Positions 16,107 through 25,340 are shown, counted from the stretch's first letter. The stretch is DNA of 64,000 nt from Planctomycetota bacterium (GCA_017303555.1 JAFLCN010000003.1:62001-126000), one strand, 5' to 3'. Translations and numbers: made by a program. The notes: a model not told the origin generated them from the sequence alone.

Positions 16107-17669
16107 ATGCTCCACCTCCTCCCCTCAATTCGCTCGCTCTTCCCCGGCCTTTCGTCCAGTCTCGAGAGCGGCACCATCATGCTCGACAACGCCGGCGGAT
16201 CGCAGTTGCCGCGGTGCGTGATTGATGCCATGCGGGAGTACATGGAACATTCGTTCGTGCAGTTGGGTGGCGACTATCCGCTTTCCAAACAGGCGACCGC
16301 GGTCATTCCACGGGCGCGCGAGGTGGTGAAGGTGTTTGTCGGCGGGCACGAGGCAGCAGGGGGCAAACCCGCGGGGTCGGGTGTCGGCGCCGGTATGGGC
16401 GAGGTCTTCTTCGGATCGTCATCCACGGTGCTCTGCTACGAACTCGCGTCGGCGTACGCCGATGCGCGAGATGCCTGTCGGAACCTCGATGCGGCTCCGG
16501 TTGATTTGCGCGACCACTTTGCGAAGCAAACGAACGCAGGCGCGCATGGCACACTCCGTGACCGCTTGCTTACGCGTGACCAGATCGTCGTCTGCACCGC
16601 CGGTCACGAAGCAAACGTCGGTCCGTGGATGCGGCTTGCAATTCGAGGCTACACCATCGTCCCTTGGAACGTCGAGCCCGTGCGAGATGCCGACAGTGGG
16701 CGTGCGGGAGAGGCTAGTTGGCGTCCCGCGCTCGACACACTGAAAAAGCTCGTGAACAACCGCACGCTGCTCGTGCTTATGCCGCAGGTCTCGAACATCC
16801 TGGGCGAAATCTGGGATGTACGCGGGGCGGCAGAGATCGCGCACGCGGCAGGCGCGCGCATGGTCGTGGACGGCGTTGCCTATGCGCCGCACCGGGCTCC
16901 GCGCGTGGGCGAACTCGGCTGCGACTGGTATGTCTACTCGACGTACAAGGTCTTCGGCCCGCACATGGCCGCGATGTTCGGCACGCACGAGGCGATGGGC
17001 GAACTGGTCGGACCGAACCATTACTTCCTGGACAGCACGGTGCCGTACAAGTGGGAACTCGGCAATGCGAGCCATGAAGCTGCCGCGGGAGTTGCGGCGC
17101 TTTGGGATTTCATGTGTCAGTTGGCGGCGTTCTCTGAAGCCCCCTCCCCGATGGGAGCGAGGGTTGAGGGTGGGCTGGCGTCGCGCGGAGCAGCCTCAAA
17201 CTCAAGTCGGTCAACGTTGCCGATCGAACCCACCCCCTGCCCCCTCCCTCGGGGAGGGGGTCTAGGACAGCGTGATTGGAGCAGGCCGCCAACGCGCGAT
17301 GTGTTCGATCGCGCCTTTGCCGTCGTTCGAGCTCTTGAAGATCAGCACACCGCGCAGCTCATCGAGTTTCTGTTGAGCAAGCCGTCGGTGCGCATCGTCG
17401 GGCCGCGCCACGCCGGCGCGAGCCGCGTCGGCACGATCTCATTCACGAGCACGAAAGCCAGCCCGGTCCAGATTTCACGCCATCTCGGCGCGCGCAACAT
17501 CGCGATGCGTCAAGGGCATGCGTATTCAAAGCGGCTGATCGAGCAACTCGCGACGGATAAAGGTCTCAATATCGATCCCGCGATCGGGATTGCGCGGCTC
17601 AGCATTCAGCACTACAACTCGCCGGAAGAGCTTCGCACTGTCTGTTCGGCGCTCGATGACATCCTGTAG
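16107..17669 (+). CDS. Class-V aminotransferase / cysteine desulfurase-like protein with in-frame repeat insertion
   Basis: 520 residues from ATG 16107. IRSLFPGLSSS and IMLDNAGGSQLPRCVIDAM start the protein as in the cysteine desulfurase-like (SufS-type) PLP family. HEANVGPWMRLA, VDGVAYAPHR (PLP Asp and His region) and STYKVFGPHMAAMFG (Schiff-base Lys) are visible. The C-terminal AYSKRLIE..IARLSIQHYNSPEEL segment is standard. The family is usually about 400 residues; the extra length comes largely from a region around residues 345-385 that is encoded by two inverted copies of a GC-rich palindromic repeat (17139-17261). The frame stays open through it. Whether the enzyme remains active with this insertion is not known. 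Confidence 0.8.
   Translation: MLHLLPSIRSLFPGLSSSLESGTIMLDNAGGSQLPRCVIDAMREYMEHSFVQLGGDYPLSKQATAVIPRAREVVKVFVGGHEAAGGKPAGSGVGAGMGEVFFGSSSTVLCYELASAYADARDACRNLDAAPVDLRDHFAKQTNAGAHGTLRDRLLTRDQIVVCTAGHEANVGPWMRLAIRGYTIVPWNVEPVRDADSGRAGEASWRPALDTLKKLVNNRTLLVLMPQVSNILGEIWDVRGAAEIAHAAGARMVVDGVAYAPHRAPRVGELGCDWYVYSTYKVFGPHMAAMFGTHEAMGELVGPNHYFLDSTVPYKWELGNASHEAAAGVAALWDFMCQLAAFSEAPSPMGARVEGGLASRGAASNSSRSTLPIEPTPCPLPRGGGLGQRDWSRPPTRDVFDRAFAVVRALEDQHTAQLIEFLLSKPSVRIVGPRHAGASRVGTISFTSTKASPVQISRHLGARNIAMRQGHAYSKRLIEQLATDKGLNIDPAIGIARLSIQHYNSPEELRTVCSALDDIL
17139..17176 (+). repeat. GC-rich palindromic repeat, copy a (inside a gene)
   Basis: The unit begins CCCCCTCCCCGATGGGAG and continues with AGGGTTGAGGGTGGG. 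It is a diverged copy of the repeat at 62006-62041, in the same orientation, and it forms a nested hairpin with copy b 53 bases downstream. It lies in frame within the aminotransferase gene. Confidence 0.7.
17230..17261 (-). repeat. GC-rich palindromic repeat, copy b (inside a gene)
   Basis: Read on the minus strand it starts CCCCCTCCCCGAGGGAGGGG and ends GGGGGTGGG followed by TTCG. Over 36 bases it differs from the intergenic copy at 62006-62041 at only three positions. It is inverted with respect to copy a. Confidence 0.8.
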
Positions 17670-17710
17670 TCGCCCTCGGTCGCCGATCAAAGTTTGGTTC
17701 GCAAGGCAAC

Positions 17711-18316
17711 TTACGACTCACCGATCACGGCCGGCGGCTCGCCCCGAATCACCAGCGCCGCCCAGAGCAGTACCGGCGCGAAGAAGATCGAAGATGCGGG
17801 CCAGACGATGAACGAGGGAAGAGTGGATGTGGCAACAAGCCCGATCGGCACGCACCAGTACACGATGCAGACCGGTATCACGGTCCAGCGCGGCGTGCGG
17901 CTGGCGACTTTCCATGTCGCGTTCTGAATCGGCACCGAGTGCCGCTTGATCTCAAAGGTGAGGCGCGCTGCCCATGCAAACTCGCTTGCGAGAATGGCGA
18001 GTCCGATCGGCGCGAGCACGGTGAAGCCGGGCACGGGCAAAGGCGAGAGCAGCACGCCGAGCAGGATCACGGCGGTCCCCGCGATCAGAATCCAAAGCCG
18101 CCAGATATTTCGCCTGAGCAGGGAGATCGCCGCGGCACCGTGGACGCGGGCGAGCGTGAACTTCGTATCGAACACGCCGTAGACCAGCACGCACGCAACG
18201 GTCGCAAGCAGGATGAGTCCGAGCCAGAAATCGAAGATCTCAAGATCGGATGCCGCGGCGATCTGTTCCACTCCGGCGACCGTCGCGTTGCTGATCTGTG
18301 AGGCGGGTTCGGCCAT
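17711..18316 (-). CDS. PGPGW-type membrane protein (second of a tandem pair)
   Basis: 201 residues from ATG 18316; a GTG at 18373 is the alternative. It has a hydrophobic segment near residues 30-50 (FWLGLILLATVACVLVYGVF), a central hairpin VILLGVLLSPLPVPGFTVLAP with the LPxPG turn of the PGPGW family, and two more hydrophobic stretches at the C-terminal end. The FAWAARLTFEIKR segment after the second helix is conserved with the neighbour. The function of the family is unknown. It lies 66 bases downstream of a paralogue on the same strand, so the pair arose by tandem duplication and is probably one operon. Confidence 0.75.
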   Translation of the reverse strand: MAEPASQISNATVAGVEQIAAASDLEIFDFWLGLILLATVACVLVYGVFDTKFTLARVHGAAAISLLRRNIWRLWILIAGTAVILLGVLLSPLPVPGFTVLAPIGLAILASEFAWAARLTFEIKRHSVPIQNATWKVASRTPRWTVIPVCIVYWCVPIGLVATSTLPSFIVWPASSIFFAPVLLWAALVIRGEPPAVIGES

Positions 18317-18382
18317 GGTGTGTTCGCGCGTCTCCGGTAGCTGGCGGATTGTTGCACGCGCAAGGAGCGTCACCGGGCGAGA

Positions 18383-19009
18383 TTACTTGCCGGCCGGTGA
18401 ACCGGCATTGCCGGCCGATTGCGGGCTCGGCTTTGGCGCTGCCGATGTCCGAAAGACCATCAACGCCCAGAAAATGAACGGCGCGAAGAGCACCGACGCC
18501 ACGCTCCAGATGGCGGGTTGCGGAAGCGAAGTGAACGAAGCGAGCGCGGCGGGAACGCACCAGTAAAGCAGCAGCGCGGGCACGACAATCCAGCGGGGCG
18601 TGCGGTCCGCGACGTGCTTGGTGGCGTTCTCGAGTGGGGAGGCCCGGCGTTGAATCTCCTGCTTGAGCCGGCGGGCCCACGCGAACTCCGTCGCGAGGAT
18701 GCCCATGCCGACCGGCGCGAGCAGGATGAAGCCCGGACCCGGCAGAGGGGAGATGATGATGCCAAGCAGAATCAGCCCCGTGCCGGCGATGAGGATCCAC
18801 AGCCGGCGGGCGTTTCGACGTAGAAGATCGACCGCCGCCGTTCCGCCTTCCACCGCGATGCGGAATCGCGTCTCGAAGATGCCGTAGATCAGCAGGCATG
18901 CGAGCAGGGCGAGAAGAACCAGCGCGACCCAGAATGAAGGCGTGCGAACATCCGTCTCAGGGACGGGCGGTGTCGCGGCAGGTGGAGGGGCGCTGGCTTG
19001 AAGAGTCAT
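18383..19009 (-). CDS. PGPGW-type membrane protein (first of a tandem pair)
   Basis: 208 residues from ATG 19009. A proline/alanine-rich cytoplasmic-type leader precedes the first hydrophobic segment (FWVALVLLALLACLLIYGIF). The core LILLGIIISPLPGPGFILLAP carries the LPGPG turn of the PGPGW family, followed by FAWARRLKQEIQRR. Two C-terminal hydrophobic segments (VVPALLLYWCVPAALA and SVASVLFAPFIFWALMV) complete the likely four-helix topology. It resembles the downstream gene over its whole length. The gene is divergent from the secreted esterase at 19139, with 129 bases between starts. Confidence 0.75.
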   Translation of the reverse strand: MTLQASAPPPAATPPVPETDVRTPSFWVALVLLALLACLLIYGIFETRFRIAVEGGTAAVDLLRRNARRLWILIAGTGLILLGIIISPLPGPGFILLAPVGMGILATEFAWARRLKQEIQRRASPLENATKHVADRTPRWIVVPALLLYWCVPAALASFTSLPQPAIWSVASVLFAPFIFWALMVFRTSAAPKPSPQSAGNAGSPAGK

Positions 19010-19138
19010 TCGAATGGGTTGCCCCGAACATGCTTCGGAATTTGCCACCCCTCATTCCGACCCCAATCCAATTCGTTCTCGGACGAGGCGGATGTTCAAG
19101 TGGGGCAGAACAATACTTGGGTCACAAGGGAGAGCGTG

Positions 19139-20800
19139 ATGCACCTCGCGGCGAAATTTCTAGGCCTTCTTGCGACCGCGACGTTCATCTCCGGTGCCCT
19201 CGCGCAACAGCCCCGACAGAACGTCGTTTTCTCCATCAATCAGACAACAAACGTCGGCCAGTCGGTCTTTGTTCTTGGAGATCTCGCGGAACTCGGCAAC
19301 GGCGACATGCGTTACGCCGTCAAGCTCGAAGCTTCCGCGTATCCGACTTGGCGCACGACGATCAGCCTTCCCGCGAATCGCAGTTTCACCTACAGGTATG
19401 TGCTCCGCAATGATGCCGCCGGGCAGACGAGCCAGAGCGCGAACGGCACGCAGATCGGCGGCGTGATCGCGGCGACGACGAGTGCCGCACCAATCGCGCC
19501 GACCACCAAGTCGATTCTTTGGACCACCAATTTCACGAATCCGATCCTGTGGTGGAGACAGGGCGCGGGAGCCTTTCAGCAGGTGCCGCTCCAGCGCTAC
19601 GGCCCCGGTCGCGTGCGAGCGGGCAACATTCAGGAGCAGATCTGGTTCGCGTGGAACATCGGTGCCGCGGCAAAGTCGATCGAGTTCTACCTGACCGATT
19701 CAAACGGTGCAAACCGCTCGCCCACGTTCGGAAACTTCAACACCGAACTCGACGCCGTTTTCGTGCAGGATTCCAAGCTCTTCTCGTACATGCCGGCTGC
19801 GAGCGTGAGCGTGTCGAAGCGTGACTACTTCGCGACGACGCCGCCCAGCATCTTCTCGACCAATCTCAACGAGTCACGCAGGTATCGCGTGTATCTGCCC
19901 CGTGGATACGCCGAGCACCCGACGCGCCGCTACCCCGTGCTCTATATGCACGATGGCCAGAACATCTTCGAGAACGGCACCTTCGGCACTTGGGCCATGG
20001 CCACGCCGCTTGAAACACTGACCAACGGCGGCCAGATCCGCGAAGCGATCGTGGTGGGGGTCGACAACACTGCAAATCGCTTGAAGGACTACCTGCCTCC
20101 CGGCGACACCATCAGCGGCAGCGGCGCAGGCTGGGCCGACAAGTACGCCCGGTTCCTCCGCGATGAACTCAAGCCGTTCATCGATGCAAACTACCGCACG
20201 AAGACGGGCGCTGCCGACACGCTCACGATGGGTTCGAGCATGGGCGGCGTGGTGTCGCTCTATCTCGGCTGGGATTTCACCAGCACGTTCGGCAAGATCG
20301 GCGCGATGAGCGGCGCATGGTGGACATCCACCAACTTCCTCGCGCGCGTGAAACCCATCGCCAATTTCCGCGATATCCGCATCTACATGGATCACGGCGA
20401 CAGCGGCACATCCAGCGATGATTACGTCAATTCCTACAACCTCCGCGATGCGCTGGTGGGAGGTGCCGCGGCACGCTACCCGCTCGAAGGCACGCTCCGC
20501 CACGTCGTCGGTTTCGGTCAGCAGCACAACGAGGCCGCGTGGTCGGCGCGCCTGCCGGGCTCGCTCCGCTTCCTGCTTCCGCCGTCGGATGAGCCCAACG
20601 AGATTCTGACCAGCGTGTTCAACCCCGCCTACGACGTGAACGGCGATGGCAAGATCGATGTCGAGGACATCCATGCCCAGCACGGAACGCCGAAGGATTT
20701 GAATGGCGACGGCCTGATCAATTCCGCGGATGTGCAGCGGCTGACCGATTTTGTGAGGCGGAATGAGATCGAAGAGATGACCGAGGGGCGAAGGCAGTAG
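19139..20800 (+). CDS. Secreted CBM20-esterase-dockerin protein
   Basis: 553 residues from ATG 19139 with AAGGGAGAG upstream. Residues 1-22 are a signal peptide. Residues 28-115 resemble a starch-binding CBM20 domain (VVFSINQTTNVGQSVFVLGD, then W and FTYRYV). Residues 240-480 are a putative esterase of the enterochelin-esterase/feruloyl type: YRVYLPRGYAE, YPVLYMHDGQNIFE, nucleophile Ser in TMGSSMGGVVSLY near residue 363, and a His late in the domain (GFGQQHNEAAW). The C-terminus has two EF-hand-like dockerin motifs (DVNGDGKIDVEDI and DLNGDGLINSADV). Likely acts outside the cell on an esterified polysaccharide; the exact substrate is unknown. Confidence 0.8.
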   Translation: MHLAAKFLGLLATATFISGALAQQPRQNVVFSINQTTNVGQSVFVLGDLAELGNGDMRYAVKLEASAYPTWRTTISLPANRSFTYRYVLRNDAAGQTSQSANGTQIGGVIAATTSAAPIAPTTKSILWTTNFTNPILWWRQGAGAFQQVPLQRYGPGRVRAGNIQEQIWFAWNIGAAAKSIEFYLTDSNGANRSPTFGNFNTELDAVFVQDSKLFSYMPAASVSVSKRDYFATTPPSIFSTNLNESRRYRVYLPRGYAEHPTRRYPVLYMHDGQNIFENGTFGTWAMATPLETLTNGGQIREAIVVGVDNTANRLKDYLPPGDTISGSGAGWADKYARFLRDELKPFIDANYRTKTGAADTLTMGSSMGGVVSLYLGWDFTSTFGKIGAMSGAWWTSTNFLARVKPIANFRDIRIYMDHGDSGTSSDDYVNSYNLRDALVGGAAARYPLEGTLRHVVGFGQQHNEAAWSARLPGSLRFLLPPSDEPNEILTSVFNPAYDVNGDGKIDVEDIHAQHGTPKDLNGDGLINSADVQRLTDFVRRNEIEEMTEGRRQ

Positions 20801-20868
20801 CGCGACAGCAGCCCCAAACGCGTGATTCGCGTCTGCGTACGACGCCTTGCTCTGTCCATGATCTACCC

Positions 20869-21153
20869 ATGATCGAACCTTCCGGCTCAGATTGCCTGAT
20901 CCGTCTCAAAGTCGTCCCCGGCAGCTCGCGCGATGCCATTTCCGGCGCCTTGGGCGATCGCCTCAAGGTCAAAGTCGCTGCCGCGGCAGAATCGGGCAAG
21001 GCGAACAAAGCAGTCTGCAACCTGCTCGCCCGCACGCTCGGCGTGAAAGCCCGAGACGTTGAGATCGTCAGCGGACAGACGTCGCCGGAAAAAGTGGTTC
21101 GCATTGCGGGAATCTCCGCAGAGCAGGCAACGGCGAAGCTGAAGATCGATTGA
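20869..21153 (+). CDS. DUF167 / UPF0235 (YggU-like) protein
   Basis: 94 residues, the usual size. CLIRLKVVPGSSRDAISG near the N-terminus and KVKVAAAAESGKANKAVCNLLA in the middle are the family signature, and VEIVSGQTSPEKVVRI completes it. The function is unknown. It lies 36 bases before purE on the same strand and could be co-transcribed with it. Confidence 0.88.
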   Translation: MIEPSGSDCLIRLKVVPGSSRDAISGALGDRLKVKVAAAAESGKANKAVCNLLARTLGVKARDVEIVSGQTSPEKVVRIAGISAEQATAKLKID

Positions 21154-21189
21154 TCACGCCCGCTCGTTGCCCGCTAAACTCGCTCGCGC

Positions 21190-21741
21190 ATGGCCAAGCG
21201 AACGACTCAATTGTTAAGACGCAAGACCGGCTCGCCCCAGGTCGGCATCATCATGGGTTCGAAGAGCGATCTCGAAACCATGCGCCACGCGGCCGACATT
21301 CTCGATGAACTCGGCGTTCCGTACGAGATCCTCGTCGTCTCCGCCCATCGCACCCCCGATTGGCTTTTCACCTACGCACAAAGCGCGGAAGTGCGCGGGC
21401 TTCAGGTGATCATCGCCGGTGCAGGCGGGGCCGCACACCTCCCCGGCATGGCTGCGAGCAAGACGGCGGTTCCAGTCCTCGGCGTGCCGGTCGAGAGCCG
21501 CACATTGAAAGGACTTGATTCGCTGCTGTCCATCGCGCAGATGCCCGCCGGGATTCCCGTCGGCACGCTCGCGATCGGTAAGGCGGGCGCGATCAACGCA
21601 GGCCTACTCGCCGCGGCGATCGTCTCAAACGGCGATGCCGCACTCCGTCGCCGCCTCGCCGCGCGTCGAGCCGCACAAACCAAGTCCGTGATGCAATCCA
21701 AAGACCTCAAGAACGAAATCCGCCGTTTGCGCAAGGTCTAA
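21190..21741 (+). CDS. purE: N5-carboxyaminoimidazole ribonucleotide mutase
   Basis: 183 residues. The enzyme converts N5-CAIR to CAIR in purine synthesis. [28 protein letters not shown] (catalytic His) and [13 protein letters not shown] are diagnostic of class I PurE, as is [20 protein letters not shown]. The basic 17-residue leader and the lysine/arginine-rich tail make it slightly longer than the usual 160-170 residues. It is followed after 108 bases by purK, the partner enzyme. Confidence 0.95.
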   Translation: MAKRTTQLLRRKTGSPQVGIIMGSKSDLETMRHAADILDELGVPYEILVVSAHRTPDWLFTYAQSAEVRGLQVIIAGAGGAAHLPGMAASKTAVPVLGVPVESRTLKGLDSLLSIAQMPAGIPVGTLAIGKAGAINAGLLAAAIVSNGDAALRRRLAARRAAQTKSVMQSKDLKNEIRRLRKV

Positions 21742-21785
21742 TCGCTTGATCCAAGAACACCTTCAACTCTTGCCTCTGATCCAAA

Positions 21786-21830
21786 TTTCTGTCTTTCTCT
21801 GTGCCCTCTGTGCCTCTGTGGTGAAAATCT
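21786..21830 (+). repeat. Degenerate CTCTGTGCC tandem repeat
   Basis: Between purE and purK the sequence repeats CTCTGTGCC with a 9-base period (CTCTGTGCCCTCTGTGCC, then TCTGTGGTGAAAA). On the minus strand it reads TTCACCACAGAGGCACAGAG. From memory, similar accacagaggcacagag stretches occur in intergenic regions of many unrelated bacteria; function unknown. It sits just upstream of purK without an obvious separate ribosome-binding site. Confidence 0.6.
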
Positions 21831-21849
21831 TTTTCTTCCGTGGTGTCTC

Positions 21850-22974
21850 ATGCTGATCGGCGTTCTCGGTGGCGGCCAGCTCGGCATGATGCTCGCGCAG
21901 GCGGGCGCTCGCCTCGGCCACACCTTCCGCTTTCTTGATCCATCTCCCGAAGCGCCCGCGCGAGGCGTCGGCGATCTGCTCGTCGGCGAGTACACCGATC
22001 TCGCCATGCTCAAGCAGTTCGGCCGCGGCCTCAATGTCGTGACGTGGGAGTTCGAAAACGTCCCGACCAGCGCTGTTCAGGTGCTTTCACGGGCAACACC
22101 TTCGTATCCCGGCGTGGCCCTGCTCGAAATCGCGCAAGACCGTCTGAGCGAGAAGACAGCATTCCGCGAGATCGGTCTTGCACCTGCTCGCCACCTACCC
22201 GTCGCCAGTCACGCCGAGCTCCGCGATGCCGTGAGCGAAATCGGCGTCCCGTGCATTCTGAAAACCCGGCGCATGGGCTACGACGGCAAGGGCCAGTTCG
22301 TGCTGCACAAGCGGGAAGACCACGAGGTCGCGTGGCGCGAGCTTGGGCGCTCGGGCCAACTGATTCTCGAAGGTTTCGTCGAATTCGAGCGCGAAGTCTC
22401 GCTTATCGCGTGCCGAGCCAAAGGCGGCGGTATCGCTTTCTATCCGATGCCGACCAATGTCCATCGGGGCGGCATCCTCCGCGTTTCACGCGTCGGCGAA
22501 GGCGCCGAGATCGAGCCCGAGCTTGAACACGCGGCGCGTGCCGCAATGAGCAAACTCATGGACGGTATGGACTATGTGGGCGTTCTCACGTTCGAGTTCT
22601 TCGTCGCGAAAAAGCTCGATGGCGGGCGCACGCTGATCGCAAACGAGATGGCGCCCCGCGTTCACAACAGCGGGCACTGGAGCATCGAGGCCTGCCGCGC
22701 GAGCCAGTTCGAGAATCACTGCCGCGCCGTTTCGTCGATGGAACTCGGTTCGCCCGTGCTTCTCCATCCCGCCGCCGCGATGGTGAACGTGGTGGGCGAA
22801 GCGCCGCGCCCCGAAGAGGTTGCCCGCGTACCGGGTGCGACCCTTCATCTCTACGGGAAAGAGCCGCGCGCGGGCCGCAAGCTCGGCCACATCACGCTCG
22901 TCGGGACGCGCCAGCAGGTCGATTCAGGCCTTGCCAGCCTGCGCGGCGTTCCGGGCACGATGATCGAGCCCTAA
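21850..22974 (+). CDS. purK: N5-carboxyaminoimidazole ribonucleotide synthase
   Basis: 374 residues, normal for PurK. It is an ATP-grasp enzyme that makes N5-CAIR from AIR, bicarbonate and ATP, feeding PurE. IGVLGGGQLGMMLAQAG starts the N-terminal Rossmann part, VTWEFENVP is typical, and KTRRMGYDGKGQF near residue 139 is the ATP-grasp glycine loop. FEREVSLIACR, the NEMAPRVHNSGHWS metal/ATP segment near residue 270 and HLYGKEPRAGRKLGHI complete it. Same strand as purE. Confidence 0.95.
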   Translation: MLIGVLGGGQLGMMLAQAGARLGHTFRFLDPSPEAPARGVGDLLVGEYTDLAMLKQFGRGLNVVTWEFENVPTSAVQVLSRATPSYPGVALLEIAQDRLSEKTAFREIGLAPARHLPVASHAELRDAVSEIGVPCILKTRRMGYDGKGQFVLHKREDHEVAWRELGRSGQLILEGFVEFEREVSLIACRAKGGGIAFYPMPTNVHRGGILRVSRVGEGAEIEPELEHAARAAMSKLMDGMDYVGVLTFEFFVAKKLDGGRTLIANEMAPRVHNSGHWSIEACRASQFENHCRAVSSMELGSPVLLHPAAAMVNVVGEAPRPEEVARVPGATLHLYGKEPRAGRKLGHITLVGTRQQVDSGLASLRGVPGTMIEP

Positions 22975-23129
22975 GCCCATTCTTCCGGCCGCTCATTTTG
23001 TGCAGCCGGTGCGGGTATTCCGATGAAAGAAGGTGCCCGCGGGCGTGTTCGCGCGAACCCGGGTGCGCCCCGAATCGCTAGACTCGGGCTGGTATTGATC
23101 TGATCGGTGTATTGAAAGGAAGCGTTTTC

Positions 23130-25340
23130 ATGCGATTTGGAATGTTCGCCGCGATAAGTGCCTCCTCGCTCGTGCTCATGGCCGGAATTGTTCCGAGCCA
23201 TTCCTTCGCGGCTCCCAAGCCCGAAGAACTCCGCGATGAGATGCGCGCGATGGTCCAGACCGCACGCGACAAAGTCTTTCCGGCGCTCGTGAACATCTCG
23301 GTCGTCACGACCAGCTTCGAGGGTGGCGAAGAGTCCAAGGGCGGCTCGACCGGCAGCGGCACGATCATCAGCAAGCAGGGCCACGTCCTCACGAATCAGC
23401 ACGTCGTCAACGACGGCAAGAAGTTCAAGATCACGCTCGCCGATCGCACCATCGTCCCCGCCAAGCTCGTCGGCGAAGATCCGCTGACCGATCTCGCGAT
23501 CCTGCAGATCGATATGAACGAACTGCCGAAAGGCACCGAGCTTGCCGTTGCCGAGTTCGGCGACTCCGAAAAACTCCAGATCGGCGACACGGTGATGGCG
23601 ATGGGCTCGCCCTTCGCGCTCTCGCGCAGCGTCACGCTCGGAATCGTGAGCAACACCGAACGCGTCTTCACCAGCGGATTCCTCCGTGAAGAAGTCGAAG
23701 AAATGCAGGGCGAGGCGGGCAGCACCGGTCAGTTCACCCGCTGGATCCAGCACGATGCCGCCATCAACCCCGGCAACTCCGGCGGCCCGCTCGTCAACCT
23801 CGAAGGCAAGATCGTCGGCGTCAACACGCTCGGCGGCAGCAACATGGGCTTCGCCAGCCCCGGCAATCTCGCCCGCCAGGTTGCCGATTCGATCATCAGG
23901 GACGGCGAAGTCATTCGCTCCTGGATTGGTGTGAGCCTCAAGAACATCCGCGACACGGGCTATGAAGACGGCGTGCTCGTGAATGCTGTCGTTGAAGGTT
24001 CCCCGGCGTATGAAGCGGGGCTGCGGGCCGGCGACCGCATCGTCGAGATCGACGGCAAGCCGATCACAATCCGATTTGTGGAGGAAGTGCCGCCGCTGGT
24101 GAAGAGCTTTGCTGATCGTCCAGTCGGCAGCGCGATCAAGGTTGGATACGTCCGCGCCGGCGAGAAGAAAGACGCGACGGTCACGACCAAGAAGCTGCTG
24201 CGTGAGCGGGGCGACCGTGCCGCGCTCCGGCTCTGGGGCGTGACGATCGCCGAGATCACCGAGAAACTCGCCGAAGACCTGCACCTGACGAATCGAGACG
24301 GCGTGTTCGTCACCGGCGTCAAGGGAGGCAGCCCGGGCGAACTCGCCGAACCGAATCTCCAGGGAGGCGACATCATCAAGTCGATCGGTGGCAAGCCGGT
24401 CAAGAGCGTGCATGATGCGATCGAGGCGTACAAGTCGGTGATGAATCCCGACGGTGCAAAGGGTCTGACCCCGACCGAAGCCGCGGCAAAGATCCCCGAG
24501 TTTCTTCTGATCGAGTTTGATCGCCGGGGCAAGAGCCAGGCCACGCTCATCAAGCCCCGCCCCGACAAAAAGGAAGACCCGCCCCGCGAACTCGCCAAGG
24601 CCTGGCTCGGCGTCGCGACACAGCCGGTTCTGCGCGAACTCGCCCGCGAGATGGGCCACGAGGGCCAGACCGGGTATCGCATCACCCGCATCTACCCCGG
24701 CACGCTCGCGGAGAAGAGCGGCCTCAAGGTCGGCGATGTCATCATCGGTATCGACTCCGACAAGTTGAGCGTCAAGGGCATGCAGGATGCCGGTGCCCTG
24801 CAGCGCAAGATCCGGACGATGAAAGTGGACGGCGAAGCGATGATCAAGGTTCTCCGGCGCGGCAGCGACGGCAAGCCGTCTCCCGAAGAGATCAAGATCA
24901 CCCTCGAGCGCACGCGGCTCTCGCCCGAAGAAGCCCGTCGCGACAGCAACAAGGACTTCGAGCTCAGCGTCCGCGAACTGACCTTCTTCGATCGCGACGA
25001 CAATCGCTGGGAAGAGTCTGTGCAGGGCGTCCTCGTCGCGGGTACGGAGCAGCTCGGCTGGGCGGGCGCCGCGGGCATCCGCTCGGGCGATCTCATCCAG
25101 CGCATCAGCGTCCCCAGCGATGCGGCCGGCACCGAAAAGTGGAGCGAGACCATCGTTGACCTCGACGGCTACCGCAAGGTCATGGAGCGCCTCGCGAAGG
25201 AACAGCCTTCCCGCGTCATCATGGGAATCCTCCGCGACAACCGGGCCATGTACCGCTATCTGGAGCCGGAATGGAAGCCGACGGTGCAGGGGGATGGCGC
25301 GAAGGACGGCGAAGCCGCTCCCGCATCTGAGAAGAAATAA
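23130..25340 (+). CDS. HtrA/DegP-like serine protease with multiple PDZ domains
   Basis: 736 residues from ATG 23130 (AAAGGAAG upstream); an in-frame TTG at 23112 is less likely. The N-terminus is a signal peptide ending SFAAP. The trypsin-like domain spans residues 30-260 with the triad His in LTNQHVV (about 90), Asp in DPLTDLAIL (about 119) and Ser in NPGNSGGPL (about 215). PDZ domains follow near residues 265-360, 385-480, 500-590 and 610-710, more than the two of DegP, with charged linkers. It likely acts in periplasmic protein quality control. A relative that has lost the catalytic residues lies 85 bases downstream on the same strand. Confidence 0.9.
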   Translation: MRFGMFAAISASSLVLMAGIVPSHSFAAPKPEELRDEMRAMVQTARDKVFPALVNISVVTTSFEGGEESKGGSTGSGTIISKQGHVLTNQHVVNDGKKFKITLADRTIVPAKLVGEDPLTDLAILQIDMNELPKGTELAVAEFGDSEKLQIGDTVMAMGSPFALSRSVTLGIVSNTERVFTSGFLREEVEEMQGEAGSTGQFTRWIQHDAAINPGNSGGPLVNLEGKIVGVNTLGGSNMGFASPGNLARQVADSIIRDGEVIRSWIGVSLKNIRDTGYEDGVLVNAVVEGSPAYEAGLRAGDRIVEIDGKPITIRFVEEVPPLVKSFADRPVGSAIKVGYVRAGEKKDATVTTKKLLRERGDRAALRLWGVTIAEITEKLAEDLHLTNRDGVFVTGVKGGSPGELAEPNLQGGDIIKSIGGKPVKSVHDAIEAYKSVMNPDGAKGLTPTEAAAKIPEFLLIEFDRRGKSQATLIKPRPDKKEDPPRELAKAWLGVATQPVLRELAREMGHEGQTGYRITRIYPGTLAEKSGLKVGDVIIGIDSDKLSVKGMQDAGALQRKIRTMKVDGEAMIKVLRRGSDGKPSPEEIKITLERTRLSPEEARRDSNKDFELSVRELTFFDRDDNRWEESVQGVLVAGTEQLGWAGAAGIRSGDLIQRISVPSDAAGTEKWSETIVDLDGYRKVMERLAKEQPSRVIMGILRDNRAMYRYLEPEWKPTVQGDGAKDGEAAPASEKK

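Noticed and set aside
22971..24659. 562-codon minus-strand frame opposite htrA
   Set aside because: Antisense of a protease with complete triad and PDZ domains; no domain of its own.
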